A DNA stretch of 64,000 bases from Ifrita kowaldi (GCA_013398055.1 VZRS01000312.1:37040-101039), one strand, 5' to 3'. Positions 49,758 through 63,985 are shown, counted from the first letter of the stretch. The notes: generated by a model from the letters alone, not told the origin. Made by a program: numbers and translations.

Positions 49758-52713
49758 GTAAGTCATTTTGTAATAAATATACATTGTAATAAGCATTGAA
49801 AACCCAAGGAAACTGAACTGACACGCATTTTCATGTTACCATTTGTTCTAAGTTTTTTCATTGATAAAGACTCTAAAATGGAGTTCTTTTGAAGATAGAA
49901 ACTCTGAAGCAAAACCTTTTTTTTTTCTGGAAAACTTTTCAGAAATTTTTTCTATTTGCAGAAGCTTCTGAATATATTACTCTCTTATCAAGTTTTCTCT
50001 TAAATACAAATCCAGTATGGTTAGAAGTTGTGGAATACTATTTCAATTTTAAATACCAAGTCATGCTAGATAAGTCAAATATATTAGCCAGTAGAACATG
50101 TAAATCTGTCCCTTTACTTAGTTTTTACATTTTCTTAAAATTCAAGTTGTAATAACAATTCTCTTTGCATTTATTCAGTATGGAGTATTGCCATACCACA
50201 CCAGACAAGTTGTACCTATTATACCAACCTATCATCTCACCCTGTACTCTTGATGTACAAGAAAAGCAGTCAGAATTTGTACATGTACTTTCTCCATGTT
50301 TTTTGTCATCAAACTGAGCATGTTTATAAACTAGTACAATTAGTGACAGCAAGTTTACATGCTCTATCATTAACAGCTAGATAACTGGATTACAAAGATA
50401 GTCAAACATCGATGTGACATGAAACTCTGGTTTTGTTTCATCTCCAGCAATTCATAAATTCTGTAGATGCTAATGCATAGATATTGAGATTGCTTCTGCA
50501 ATGAATAATTCCTGTTAGCATCCTGTTTATCTTCATGTGAAGAACAAGTACTGTTAAAAAGATTGTTACACATTTATTATCTATCAAATTCTGATCAAAA
50601 CAATAAATAAACTTGTTGTCTTTTTAGATTCACAAGACAGCATTTATTAGCAAAATTGCTGTACAATTAGAATAAATTAATGTTTTCATGTTAACAATCT
50701 CATTGCCTTTTAAAACATGTTTTGACTGTGTGGTAGAAACTGGTACTAAGTCCAAGTCATGGTGAATGGAAATGATACATGTAATGGCCATTCTTTAGTT
50801 CTTACAGTTGTATTTCTTGTTACTGAGCAAGAGAGCATGGCTCACTTGTGTGCTTAAGCTGCATGCTTCGGTTGGATCCGGCAGCAGCTGTGTAGCTGAT
50901 CACTACCACAAAAAGTTTCTTAAAAATTCTATGCATTTTAACCTCTCACAAGCATCAGTTCAGTGCTTCCTGATGTATTGACCACTGCTTCTGTCATTAC
51001 ATCTGCTTGCTTACTCACTTTCCTTGACATGGATCACTGCACTGGATTGTGACCATACAGCACTTTTTTCAGCAGCCTTCCAGAGAGGCTAATGCCACTT
51101 TCTTGGCAGGGCAGCTAAGCCTCACTATATTTATCATCAAAAAAGTGATTTGCTTCATGTATTTTCTATACACTCTTCTTAAGCGTTTTCATGTGTTATG
51201 TAGCAAAGGACTATTCTTCAAAAGCTGTATTTTAAACCCACTAAGATTGTAGTTCTTTTAAGATTATAGAACCTGAAGAAACTGCTGGATTACTAATAGA
51301 AATGTGAAATTCAATAAATGTATGACTTATAAAGGTTTCAGCAATGTGCTGTATTTGTGTAAAATTGGTATGTTAGCCCAATACTAGCCACTGTGAAGAA
51401 AATTAACTCCACCCCAGCCAAAATGAGCATAAGTACATCTGAGATACACTTACATAATAACAATTAGCTAAGCTATTTCTTTAGATTTAAGGTAATTTAG
51501 AGTGATATATTAGCAACATTAGGCAAATGCCTTTTAAGTGACATATTGATGAGCTGTCTGTAAATGCATATCTAGTAGAAGAGGCTGCAAAAAATGCAAG
51601 GTTTCAAATAAAAAATAAGTTTCAAAAAATCCTAATTAGGACCTCCCCACCCATGCAGCTAACTGTGCTTTATTAATTGTCTTGTTTTATGTTCTAGTTT
51701 ATTCAATTCATTTGTAGTTAGTATCCTCAAATCTAGTTATGTTCTGTTTTTTATCTATAAAAGGTAAACATGGAGTATTTACTTTGAAAGGTACTTTTTT
51801 TTACAAACTTCTGTGATCAGGTTTTGAATATATGTTCAGTACCTATGCTATTGGAATGGGAACTTCCTGGAAAATGCAGCTATAAATATTAGACAATATA
51901 AACTGTTTATTCTGCTCAGCATCTGTTGGAACCCTGAATTCTGAGAATTAACATTCGTTCTACTCTGACAAGCATAAATAAACACGGCACAAAACCAATA
52001 AGCATCTTCAGTAGTGTGCAATATTCCACAGGTACTGTTTAACATCAGTTCTCTTTCTCATACGTAGGAGAATTTTGCAGTCACTTTCACTGTGCTTTAG
52101 ATTCCTGTGGACTAGGTAAAATTAATGTTCCTATCCTTATTTTATAAGGAGGAAATTTAACAGATGCCCTTTTAAGCCTTTCTTTTTGAAGTCAATAAAA
52201 AATCTGTATGGGGAAGTCTTGCAGGATTTTTTTTCTCAGGTGTTGCTCTGCAAAAACTCTAAGGTGATGAGAAAATAATCATGCAGAGGAATTGTATCAG
52301 ATTTTCTTCACCACAGAGCCACACAACTGCGTGTTCAAGTCTGAGGAGGCTGCAACAAAGGAGTGGGAAACTGTGGCTGCAGTTGAAAGATGACATCGTG
52401 ACTTTCCAAGAAATAGTGCTCTTAGGCTTTTTGGAAGTGTTTGTGGAACCAGTTGATGTCTCCTTATTGAATAGCAGAGGTTCTTGCAAGTTCTCCATCA
52501 GCACTGTGTCTGGGCCACACAAAGAATTAGCAGGACTATGACCTTTCTGTTTGTAGTTGTATGTTCTTCATCATTATATTACTAGTATTGCCCTTTTTCT
52601 TTATAGATATATTTGATTTCCAGATTATTTATTTTCATTCAAGTTGCTGGCTTAAAATGTAATGACGATGGATTTGAAATGGATACTTTCAGTAAATACA
52701 TATTTTATTTCAG
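49758..52713 (+). other. DYNC2H1: DYNC2H1 intron 14
   Basis: 2956 bp, GTAAGT..TTATTTCAG. No recognised transposon. The opposed open frames at 52259-52541 are mutual shadows and have no known domain. Confidence 0.85.
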
Positions 52714-52803
52714 TGTCCTGTCACATGGCAGAGCAAGTGGGAAGGTCCAGAAGATCCTTTGCAATATCTTAGAAGTCTTGTAGCTCGAGCAGTTGCCATA
52801 CAG
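52714..52803 (+). CDS. DYNC2H1: DYNC2H1 exon 15 of window (C-terminal domain)
   Basis: Acceptor TATTTTATTTCAG, donor GTAATT. 90 bp, phase 0/0. It encodes CPVTWQSKWEGPEDPLQYLR, then SLVARAVAIQ. P..W...W.GP..P..YL is a conserved element of dynein C-terminal domains. This is the last exon I can find; the human protein continues for about 155 residues beyond this point. Confidence 0.96.
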
Positions 52804-55800
52804 GTAATTTTAAAGAGTCATTTACCTCAGTGTGCTGGTGTTCAGTGACACAGTATATTATGTGAACTCCACTACAGTAGACCTCTAAAAACACAGGTTC
52901 CAAAGAGTTTTAGATGTGTGAAAAGGCATGTAAAAATATGAAGATCAAGGAGTAATGTGATAATATTGTTACTTACTTCACAGTAGGTTTACATCTTAGA
53001 TTTTAGTCATTAGTCTTTATGGTGATCTGTGGGGAAAAAAAGATGTTTTTTTACCCAGATGAGATTTTGCATCTAAGTCAAGACACACTCTTTAATCTGG
53101 TAGAGAGATGCCTATCAAGATGTAAGTGAAGCATTTCTAATAAAGGTGATGTAGAAATTCATAGATGACTAATCTTTGAAGAAAGTAATGAAAACATCGG
53201 CATTCTCCAGGTTTAGAAGGGGCTATAAGAGAAGGTGTGGAGTCTGACAACAGCTCTGTGTATCCAGAGTCTGACAATGAAGAGGGTAAATTTTAGTTTA
53301 GGTGAATCTATATATATTTTGATTGACAGAAATGGTGTATGTGAGATAATGCGCAGAAAAAATAAAAGTAATTTATCTAAATTAATTAGTATTTAAGGAA
53401 ACAGATTCCTTATCTATGTTGGATACATAGAGAGAAAACTGTGAGAATCTTCAAGAACAGAAGACTACTTTAGGAAGGACAGATCTTGTTACCTCCTAGC
53501 AATAAATAGAAAGCTGTTGGTTTTGATCTTGTTTAACACGTCTTGTCCAATGGGATACCAAGATTTCCATCAATATTAGTGTTGACTGTGAGATTCAGAA
53601 GAAAGATTTGAGGGGCATGTGACTTCTAGGCATTACTTTTTCTAAAGAAACTGTCAAATAAATGTTTCCAAAGTATTGATAAGATTCTTGTTAGGCAAAC
53701 AATTGCTTTTGGCTAATGCTTATTTTTTCTTTGTCCTTTCCTTCAAAAAAGGCTTAAACTATAAACAAGAAAAATATAAATATGTATAGCAACAAGTGAT
53801 AATGCATGTTCAAATGTTATTTGGTCATACAGCTGAAGTTGAACTTAGTCTCATTTGTCTTTTTGCTGACTATTAAAGCCCTTAGTGTTAAAAAAGCATC
53901 ATTTATGGTGTCAGCATGTTCATCAGCTTCAAGAGTACTTTACTGTTTGCAACTTCTGCTTTCATTTCGTTGTGACCAAACTGCATGGAATTTTCCTTAC
54001 TTATATGATATATTTTTAATGGAAGTCTGAGATCAGAGTTCAAGCTTCTGTGTGTAGTGCACCTCTCATACAAAGTGATAATGCAGAGTTAACAGGATGA
54101 AATTAGTGTTAATAGATGATTTTCAACCACACATATTCCAGAAGTTTTTATTTCCATGTATTACTCCAGTCAGCTATTGACAAATGTGCTGCATTATATT
54201 TGCTGCATTACCATGATAGTAATCTTCCTTTCTCATTGCTCAGACTGCTGACAAAGTGGTACATTTGGATTAGTCATTTTTATGAAATTTATTATGAAGG
54301 AATCATTTACAGTTTTTAACAGTTATATATTGTAAGAGAGAAAGATTATTAAGGCATAGCTTTGCAGTAGATACTTAACTGTGTCCATAAGCAGTAAACT
54401 GTGTTAGATTTTTTATTAGTGATAACAGTCGCTGGTTGTCTCATTTTATTTCTTTAATGTCAAATATGTAATATAGTTGTGTTTGGAGCAATTCTTAATA
54501 ACGCAGTATCAGTCTGCTTTGCCTCTCAAGCTTCTAGTCGAGTCACACCTGAAATACAATTTCTATATTTTTTGGTGTATGTTATTAGAAAAATGTTGAT
54601 TATTTCTGATTATGCATTTCAGTTGAATCATCTTTTTCTGTAAATGTAATTCCAAATTATGATTGTGCCCATTACACCTTTCCGATTAGTCTTGATAATT
54701 TTTTAATTAACTTTTATTCTTTGTGACTTTTCATTATTGATTTTATAAATGTAATTAATCATTAGTTAATTCTAGGCTTAGTGTTCAGAAATTCAGTAAA
54801 GGCTTCAATAAAGATATCTCATAACTCTGAAAATTAGCTTCAGATTTATATTTCAATAAATTCTATATTTTTGATTAGTTTAGTTTTATATGACCAACTT
54901 TATAGGCTTCTTTTTTTATAGTTACTCTTGTCTCCCTCTGTTTCATTAACTACAAAATATTGACTTATACTTTACTGTCTGAGACAGGTTTGATTTAGGC
55001 ATTTTTTAAGAGGAAATAGGAGACATTGAAAGATCAAGTGGTATTGAAGGATTCCATTTACTAAGGATGCAGTAAGTCTCTACCTAGGTTATTAGCTAAA
55101 GGCTGCCTTGTCAAGAGGTTTGCTGCCAGTGCAGAAAATAATGAAAGTAACTGCAACAAGCATTTAATGGGGATGGGGAAGAACACAAAATATAGGCCAG
55201 ATGGTAAAATATTTATAGCAGAATTTCTAGAAGTGTAAAGATGTTCTGAGAGCATTATGCAACAACAGGCAGGAAAACAACAGGTGTTGCATTTTTCAGG
55301 TTTGAATTCACTCAGTAAAAAGCAAAATAAAAAGAAAAACCAAACCTGCCTATTGAAAGTGTGAAGAATTTTGTATATGCAAAATGCAGTAGAGGCATGT
55401 ATTGCTGTGTACTGTTACCTATGGTGATAGACCTGATGTAAATAGGTGATTTCTTCCCAGGTGGAAGTTCTGTATTTGGATGGTGACTTTTGCTACCATT
55501 GAAGCAAAAGTTATGTATTGAACAGTCTTCTAAGATGGAGTTCTGAATACTTTCAATTAGCAGTGCTGACATTGAACTGTATAGTACTGTGTTTCAGCTT
55601 GTCTGTCTACAGTGGTATATTTGCTACCAACATTAAGATATGAAATGTATGAATTATCATTGATCATTGTAAAAGTTTTAATGCTTGGTCCTTATACTGT
55701 CAGTTTCCTCAGGATGGCACCCTAAATGTTTTCTGTGGTTTCCCTTTCTCATGGTTCACAATCATAGCTTAGCAATAATGCACATCAGTATATAAGGGTA

Positions 55801-57746
55801 TCAAGTGCATCCCAGTCTCTAAATAAGTGTCTTCTCGTGGCTGTGGATACCAGCAGGAGAGAAGGAGAGAGAGGAGACTCACAATGCAGCTGTTAAGAGG
55901 CAAAACAGCAGCCCAGGCAAATGTCAGCTGAATAGCAGCCTTGAAAAAATTGTTTCAGGTCAACAAATTGGAAATTATTTTTTGTTTTCACAAGAACTAA
56001 ATAAAGAGCTTAATTTCACCTTTTCAAAAAAGAACCCGAAACCCTTCTTATTCCAAAAAGACCTTCTGTTTCATTCTTTTGGACTCAGCTGGTTTTATGT
56101 CATTTACAAAACCAGTTCTTCCTTAGGGTGACTTTTTGGTCAGAGAGCTAATCTTGCAGCGTACTTTCTGACCTCAGAATCATAAGCACCAGTTCCAGAG
56201 TTCTAATCAAGGAAGTGTTTATGAATACTGAAAGTTTTTAGTTGCATAATTTATGAAAGGCTTTGTTGAAAATGTGCATTTGTCTATAAAGTACTCCTAG
56301 TATATAAAGAAGTTAAATTTCATGTTTTCTCAAGAGACACATATTTATCTTCCGAGATGCTGATCTCTTGTCCCTTCCCAGCCTGAGTAAAATCTAAGGT
56401 AGTAATAGTTAACTTCAATACCAATTTGATCACCTAGTGTAAGATTTTTACTGTTTTAATGGTCTTTTACTATTTGAGGAAGAATGACTTTGTTCCTGTT
56501 TTGTAACACTATTTCTCTATTTCAACAATTAGGTCCCCAGAAAGGTGGATTGGACACCCAAGGTATATGGGGTTTGAACTCTTGGAAATTGCCTGCTGAA
56601 TATAGTAGAAAACCTTCTGGGAATAGGAAACACAGGATTTCTCCTTCATATCCTAGGCATCTAGGCAGAGATACTAAATTTTCATTCACTGATAACAAGC
56701 AGAAAGTCTGCTCTTAGAAAACCAAGGGAATCGAGTCTTCTCAAATTTCACCAGGCTAAAGAACTCACATAATAAATCTTGTAAAAATCCAGAATTGTCA
56801 TGCTCAGTCCCCATATTCATCCACTTGGGCACTCCATAATAAGGCCTATCCCAATTCAAGTAATCACACTTAGTTTCCAGAGTGTTTTCTAATACATTGC
56901 CTTAGCAGAGTCTGCAGCAGGGACAGTAGCTTAATGGTTTGTCTTTTACAGTTTTAGGAGAGGCTGATTCAGATGGATTAGTTTGGCTTGTTCTGCTCCT
57001 TGTCGTTGTTCCTCTCGTGGCTCTCTATTTGAACAGCTGTTACCTAGGTATCTGTACAGTGCAGAATACTCCAGATATAGTGTTCTAATACTAAAGCACA
57101 AAAATTCATAAAAGTAATGAGTTTTAAATCCACCCATTCCATTATCTTAGTTCAAATTTCCACCGTATTCTGAAGAATTAGCATTTTTCTGCTGCTTTTC
57201 TTGGCTTCTCCTCTTTAGCTGTCATGAATATCAAAACAAAAGTACTAACATTATCTGCTAAGGAACTGATCCTTAATTGGCTTGCTCAGTTCTCATCATG
57301 TTGAGCATGATTTCACTTCATTCAGTTTATCAGCCAGGATATGTCTTTTAAGACCTTATATCTAAGTGAGAACTGCTTGGTAAAAATTGGAAATTTGCAA
57401 GTACTACTAAAAAAAAATGTTTCGTTTGTCTCTAATAGGCAAATTTGAAGCTCTGAGCAGCTGTTTTATCATGTCCTTCTTAATCTCTGTCTCAGTTAGA
57501 TTGCACTGATGAAGTAATGACTGATACAGAGTAGTAGTGCTTTGTAAGGATGCGCCATCCGAACAAAGGACCACAGAGAATGTGAGATGAAAGTTTTGGA
57601 TGTGGTTGGGTAATAGGAGTTGTCCACTAAAATAGGATCCAATTTCCAAGGAAATTAAAGCAGAAGCTGAAGCAATTCTTGTGCTTAAAGAGATTATGTA
57701 CTCTTGTCACTTACAGAAAGCTATGTTCATGCATTGATACAGTTTC

Positions 57747-57841
57747 CCCTCCAGGCTCTTCAGCATCTTTGCAGCCCTCCTTGGGACACTCTAATAACTT
57801 AATATCTGTCGTAAATTGTGATGCCCAAAACTGAACATCAC
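57747..57841 (-). mobile_element. CR1 LINE internal scrap
   Basis: Antisense. CTCCAGGCTCTTCAGCATCT, GCAGCCCTCCTTGGGACAC, TAATAACTTAATATCTGTC and TGATGCCCAAAACTGAACA match the CR1 region just upstream of its 3' tail. Confidence 0.85.
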
Positions 57842-59102
57842 TTTTTTTTTGTAGTGAAATGTTTGTTTTCCTCCAAAATACAGTGGCTTTTAACATTAAA
57901 TCTGCAGACTATGCTATTTCAAATGTAAATAATTTTCGTTGCCAATGAGCAAGACTTATGTCAAGTTTTGGAACATTATGCACAAAACAGTTTCACAAAA
58001 AAACTGGAAAAACAGTTTTTAAAAAGCAGCACTGGAAAAGGGAAAATATCGCTACCTGCATTTCTTCTGGTTTTTATTGTGAGCTGTTGAAGTTTATTCC
58101 CAGTGAGGGTTAGGTGCTCCGTTAAACTGAGGCATCCACAAATTATGGGCTTTTCAATAAACATCAGGCTTAACCGTTGTGAAATGTAATCTGTTTTAAC
58201 AGAATTCAGCTGCTGTTCATTAAACTCTTGAAATTTTAAGCATGTTTTATGAGAATGGCTGTTCTGTTGAAATTGTGAAATACTACCTTGTAAGCAGAAG
58301 TTTGAGCAGCACCCCTTATCATACCACTAACCAGATGTTCAACTCTGTGATTATAAAATATTTATTGCAGGAGATAATGACTCATAAAAAGATTTTTGTA
58401 AATGTTGAATAAAAGAAGAAGAACCCAGGTCATTGTCTCTACAAACATTGTTTCTCTGAGAAATTACCATATTTTAAAGAAAATGATCTATTTTCCTAAT
58501 CTAGGTTTAAATTTTAAAAAACTAGGTTTAGTATTTTGTATTTCTTCTGTGGATGCAAGATAGTATTTATTTACTTAGTAAATTACAAAAACCTGTAATA
58601 TATATTTTATAAGATTTAAAGCTGTAGTTGATATACTTTATTTAAACTAATAAAATAATCATCATTCATTGATTTTTCTCTTTAAGATACAAGATACATT
58701 TTCACAATACAGGAAGAAATCTGAAAAGGTGCAATGATAAAATGTTAAAAAATTTTATGCATTCAATCTGTCAAAACTAAAAGTGTAGATTGCTCTGTTT
58801 CTAATAACTAGTTTTTCACTGTATCTCCTTTATCATGGACAGAGCTGTCTGCAAAAGGGAAAGCAGAGTAAAATGGATAGTCTTGTCTGACAAAAGCTCA
58901 AGCAGAAAAGGTTAATTTTAGTACAAGTGGTAGAAAACGATGTTATTATCATTCACATGTGAAAATGAGTCCTTATGTTATTCTGTCAAAGACTGGTAAT
59001 TTTAAATTCCATCCATTAATAAATGAGAAGGCTGCAGCACATGCTAATGCACCAATTTGTAGGTTCATCCCATCAATCTGCTGTGCTTTTTCTAGACAAC
59101 TT

Positions 59103-59612
59103 AGAATCAGAGAGAGGTTTGGGTTGGAAGGGACCTTAAAGACCATCTCGTTCCAGCCCCCTGGCATAGGCAGGGACACCTTCCACTAGATCAGGTTGCT
59201 CAGAACCCCATCCAACCTGGCCTTGAACACTTCCAGGGATGGGGCATCCACAACTTCTCTGAGCAACCTGTTCCAATACCTCATTCACCCTCACAGGAAA
59301 GAATTTCTTCCCTAATATCTAATTTAAATCTACCCTCTTTCAGTCTGAAGCCATTCCCCGTTGTCCTGTCACTACATGCCCTTGTAAATAAGTCTCTTTC
59401 CATCTTTCTTGTAGGGCTCCCATCAGGTACTAGAAGGTTGCAGTTATGTCATCCTGAAGCCTTCTCTTTTCGAGGCTGAAAAATCCCTACTCTCTCAGCC
59501 TTTCCTCATAGGAGAGATGCTCCAGCTCTCTGATCATCCTGGTGTCCCTCCTCTGGATTTGCCCGAACAGGCCTGTGTCCTTCCTGTGCTGGGGACCCCA
59601 GAGCTGGATGCA
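59103..59612 (-). mobile_element. CR1 LINE, 3' segment (split by LTR)
   Basis: Antisense 3' end of a single CR1: AGAATCAGAGAGAGGTTTGG, GTTGGAAGGGACCTTAAAG, CAGGGACACCTTCCACTAG and GGGGACCCCAGAGCTGGATG. It continues, after a 655-bp LTR insertion, at 60268. It ends in the duplicated target site ATGCA (59608-59612). Confidence 0.94.
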
Positions 59613-60267
59613 TGTCTTGGTTTGAGACAAATTGGAGGAATGTCCGAAATGAATGTCCTCTGATAGAAGGCAGATTTCGGCAGCCCCTCCCCCACCAGGT
59701 TCGGGGAAAAAAATTCCTCTGAGAAAAGTAAAAAAACCCCTATTTATTTAACAAGCAAAGCGCACGCAGGCACGGAAGAAGAATGATGTTAAATAATAAA
59801 ACCTCTTGCTGTGGAGAGAACCTGGTAAATTCCGAGTCCTTTGTAGGCATGGCTCTCTCCTCTCCAGAGCTGGGGTTCAGCGTGGGCCCCTCCGGGCTGC
59901 GGTGCAGGGCCTCCCGGTGATGATGTTCCGGACCGGAGCAGAACAGTCCCAAGAAAAGTTCTTGCCAAAGGAGGCAAGCAGCTCAGCTAGCAGGCTAGCT
60001 AAAAAGCAAAGAGTTTTTAATGCTCTGTCTCTCTCCCAAGAAAAGGAGCCAAGAGCTGGCTAAAAGCAGGAAGGTGTTTCCTCTGCTCTGTCGCAGGAGC
60101 GCAGGGGAATGTGTATGTCCTTGAACACAAACCCGCGCTCAAAAATCCCCCTGGCTTCTCTACCCGCTCTCCTGAGAAACAGCTTAAAGACACAGGAAGG
60201 CACAGGATTCATGTCTGGCATAGGGCAGATGATAGGGAATACCGTATCATGCAGTCACCCCAGGACA
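59613..60267 (+). mobile_element. Solo LTR (avian endogenous retrovirus) inserted in CR1
   Basis: 655 bp, beginning TGTCTTGG and ending CCAGGACA, an imperfect terminal inverted repeat of TG..CA type. It interrupts CR1 sequence that is otherwise continuous, and is flanked by ATGCA (59608-59612) and CTGCA (60268-60272), a 5-bp target duplication with one mismatch. That fits an ERVL-like integrase, although a 4-bp TGCA reading is also possible. AATAAA is visible near 59795. No internal retroviral region or second LTR is present, so it is a recombination scar. The frames at 59740-60063 are noncoding. Confidence 0.85.
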
Positions 60268-61016
60268 CTGCAGCTCTGCAGGTGTGGTCTCAGCAGAGCA
60301 GAGCAGAGGGGCAGAATCCCCTCCCTGGCCCTGCTGCCCGCGCTGCTTTGGATGCAGCCCAGGGGACATTTGGCTTTCTGGGCTGTCAGTGCACACTGGG
60401 CTGTCAGTCCAGCCTCTCATCCACCAGCACCCCCAAGTCCTTCTCAGCAGGGCTGCTCTCCATCTGCTCATCCCCCAGCCTGTGTTGATACTGGGGGATG
60501 CCCCACACAGATGCACCACCTTGTCGTTGGCCTTGTTAAACCTCAGAAGATTCCAATGGGCCCAGTTCTCAAGCTTGCCCAGGTTCCTCTGGATGGCATC
60601 CTGTCCTTCAGGAGTGTCAACAGCACCACTCAGCTTGGTGTCATCAGCAAATTCACTGAGGGTGCACTTGATCCCTTCATCTATGTCATTAACGAAGATA
60701 CTAATTAACATTGGTCCCAGTATGGACCCCTGAGGGACACCACTTACCAGTGATGTCCATTGGGACTCTGAGTCATTCATCACCACGCTCTGGATGTGAC
60801 CATCCAACCAATTTCTTATCCATCTCACAATCTACCCATCACATCCATCTCTCTCCAGTTTAGAGAGAAGTATGTTGTGAGGGACCATGTCAAAGGCTTT
60901 ACATAAATCCAGATAGATGGCCCATACATCCAGATCTATAGCTCTTCCCTTGTCCACTGCGGTAGTCACTCCATCATAAAAGGCCACTAGATTGGTCAGG
61001 CAGGACTTGCCCTTGT
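60268..61016 (-). mobile_element. CR1 LINE, RT-domain segment (split by LTR), pseudogene
   Basis: Antisense continuation of the CR1 begun at 59103. The minus-strand frame from 60828 downwards encodes part of the reverse transcriptase: RNWLDGHIQSV, SGVPQGSILGP and the catalytic-centre FADDTKL. Near NTGWG a frameshift throws it out of register (the normal EKDLGVLVDERLD appears only in another frame), and it then runs into the LTR. The 5' end stops near 61016, so endonuclease and ORF1 are absent. The 199-codon + strand frame at 60109-60708 is its antisense. Confidence 0.94.
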
Positions 61017-62685
61017 TTACAGTAACTTGGTCTTCTGATCACCACTATTTTGACAGAAATATTCTGTCTACTACTAATGAACAATCTATTCAAAATCCTT
61101 TATTGCTTTATTTATAAATCTGATGCCATAGTTAGAAGTGCATACATAGAAATAAATTACTTAGAGTAATAAGACAGCTTTGTAACTAAAAAGTAGGTGT
61201 GATTGTGGCTCTTTTTTAACTTCTAGATGGTTTGCTGGGAACTGGGTTCAACAGTTTGCAAAATGTTTCATCTCCTGTTTTGAGATTTTAATTGGTCAAA
61301 ATCAATGGTAACATGCTGTAACTATTTCTCAAATATCATTTGCAGATATGTATTAAAAAAAAAAGCCCATTTTTAAATAGAAACACATTTCCATTCCACA
61401 AGCAAGCACCATCCCTAATTAGCAATCTTTTTGGCATTTCTTTGGGAGAAGGCAGAAATGTAGCTGCATATTCACCTATCTCTCTCTTTTTGAAGGAGAT
61501 GCCGTATTACCGAATTGGAAATTATAGCATAGTTTCATGTTGTATTCCTTTGCAAATATATAAAAAAACCTTAAAATTTCAGAGCCTGTTAAGTTTCAAG
61601 GCTGTCATCTCAAATTTAGTTAGTGAAGGAAAAGAGTCGTACGAATAATTCTTGACTCAACTCTTCTTTATCTGTTGTGTGTGCAGTTGTTTTACTCTTG
61701 GCAATTTACAGTCAAATAAAGCAATCAGTGCAGGATACAAGTGTACTCAGCAATTCTGTAAACAGACATAACTGTGTTTTAAAACTGAAGTCAACAGAAA
61801 GGCATTCAGATTTGGGGTTTTGTTTGCTTTGTTGTTTGATTTTTTCCTTAGTAGAGTTCTTTTTGGTGTGGTCTTTAAATGTTCAGCAAGGTACATAATG
61901 GAAGAAAAAAGAAACCAAACCTTGAGTCAAAGTAGAAAAGCTGTTAAGAGTGATGGGAAGCTTAGATCCCTATTTAAGGCATGTAAATGATGCTTAAAGG
62001 CAGGAAGGATAAATACCCTCCTGCTCTATAATGTTTCCCAGTGTGTTCAACTGAGTGCTCTAAATAGCAACTAAATTAAAATGTATGCCCCTACGTGGAG
62101 GACAGTGTGCAAAAGCATATTGATGTATTTGTGTTGGTAATTCCACATAGTCACTCTGAACTAAGAGAGTTATGATCCGATGAGAAATCTGTTCTCTACA
62201 TCTGAACTTGAGTTTCAAAATTTCATGTCACGTTTGTGCTATTGCACAGTGTTGTATGTGCTTTTCCTTATGCATGCAGTGTGTTTTCCTATAGGTTCTC
62301 TATCATTAACATTTTCAGTATTATTTCTAACATTTCATTATCCCATGCAATAAATTAAGCAGGTGAAATTACCTATATATCAGTCAAAATGCAGTAAATA
62401 ATTTAGAACTAAACCAAATACTGTTCGTTCTTCAGATATGTAGATTACAAAGCTATAAAGAAGATTTATTCTGTCATGTGTATTCATGTATTATATTATC
62501 ACACTGAGAAGGTACAAAGTAATGATTTGAATATATCAACAGAAGAATCTATCAAATAAAAAAACCAGTAAGATATTGCTAGAATAATAAAACTGAAACC
62601 AATATGTGTATCCAAACATACCATGGAAATGCAAAATTCCTAGTGACCTTACTAAAGGTCAAAGAGAGTTGTCATTCCTTCTACA

Positions 62686-62850
62686 CTTTTGAGGCCACAT
62701 CTGAAACACTTGTCCAGTTTTTGGCTGTGAAGTTGAAAAACATTACCCGGGTGGTCCAGAGAGGTTTGTGGAGATATGTGGTTTGTAGAGGTATCTTTGG
62801 AGATACACAGAACTAGAGCAGGCAATGCTCTGAGCAACCTAAATTGGTAT
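62686..62850 (+). mobile_element. CR1 LINE scrap, rearranged
   Basis: TTGAGGCCACATCTGAAACA and TGTCCAGTTTTTGG resemble the CR1 coding end. It then jumps to GGTCCAGAGAGGTTTGTGG and CTGAGCAACCTAAATTGG of the 3' tail, implying an internal deletion. Degraded. Confidence 0.7.
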
Positions 62851-63985
62851 TGAATTTGGCATGACTCTGAATTGCAATTGGATTGGATGCCAAAATGTTT
62901 AATTTTATGAATAAATCTTTTCTGTAATGAAAGTAATTTAAAAACTAAAGCCATTATAGCTAAAAAAAAGAAAACAAAAATTAATTTAAAAATATAACAA
63001 AAAAATAGTGTGGTGTTTAACAAAAGTATTTAACAAAAATTCATTTTCAGGTTTAATAAAAGGTTTTATGAACTTCGGATATGCTGCACTTGAGGTACCT
63101 TTATGCTAACTGCCTTGGCTTTATAGTGTAGGAGCAAACAACAATCCATACCAGCTTACTGCGCCAATTAAAAAAAAACTTAATTATATTCTGTGTCTAC
63201 ACAAAATTACCCTTTGCTGAACAAACTGTTTGATAGTCTGAGTATTAATCCCATGTTCAGTTTAATGGAATGTAAGCAGCTTTAGCATGAGCCAGCATGG
63301 TGTGCCGAGATGGCATGTCACAGACATGGCCATGACATCGTGTAGTTCCTTGGTTTAAATGGAGTTGCATCAGCCACTATTGCCATTCTGTGATTTCTTT
63401 TTTTCATGTTGAATAAAACAGATTTCCTTCTTTGCCTTTTAATTGTGGTATCTTTTGGGTATTTTGGAATATGGACGCCCCACAGAGTTAAACAATTTCT
63501 GATTAGACTGCTTTAGTATGTTTGATTAACATTCCGTACTTACCTGAGAGTTAAGTTAAGCCTTAATAGTTACTAATACAGTAGGGGGCTGTGACACAGG
63601 CATGGGTGAGAGATTTTCTTTCTATTTTGGCAGCCTTGAAAGAGGATGTTAACAAAAAATAAATGACTAGTAAACAAGTGGAAAAAAAATGGAGAGAGAC
63701 TGCTGACTGCTGTTCAAGGGGTCATTGTTTCAGAAGAGGAACAAGGACTGTGAGGGAGATGCTTAGTGGAAAATCTGTATCTCGTGGGGTGTTGCCAGGG
63801 AAAATGAGCCATAGCAAAGTAAGCGGTTCTCTGTTGGCTCTCTTTATTGTAACACAGCCTTCAAGCTGGTACTGTAAGACAAATTACTGCACTGCGCCAC
63901 GTCATTACTAGTGGCTAATATATTGAGTATTCTTTACCCCAGTTTAGTCACACCAGCACCATCACAATATAGAGTTCAGCATACA

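Noticed and set aside
60109..60733. Long + strand open frames (up to 199 codons)
   Set aside because: They are antisense to the CR1 reverse-transcriptase segment and partly inside the LTR; the true coding sense is the minus strand, and it is broken.
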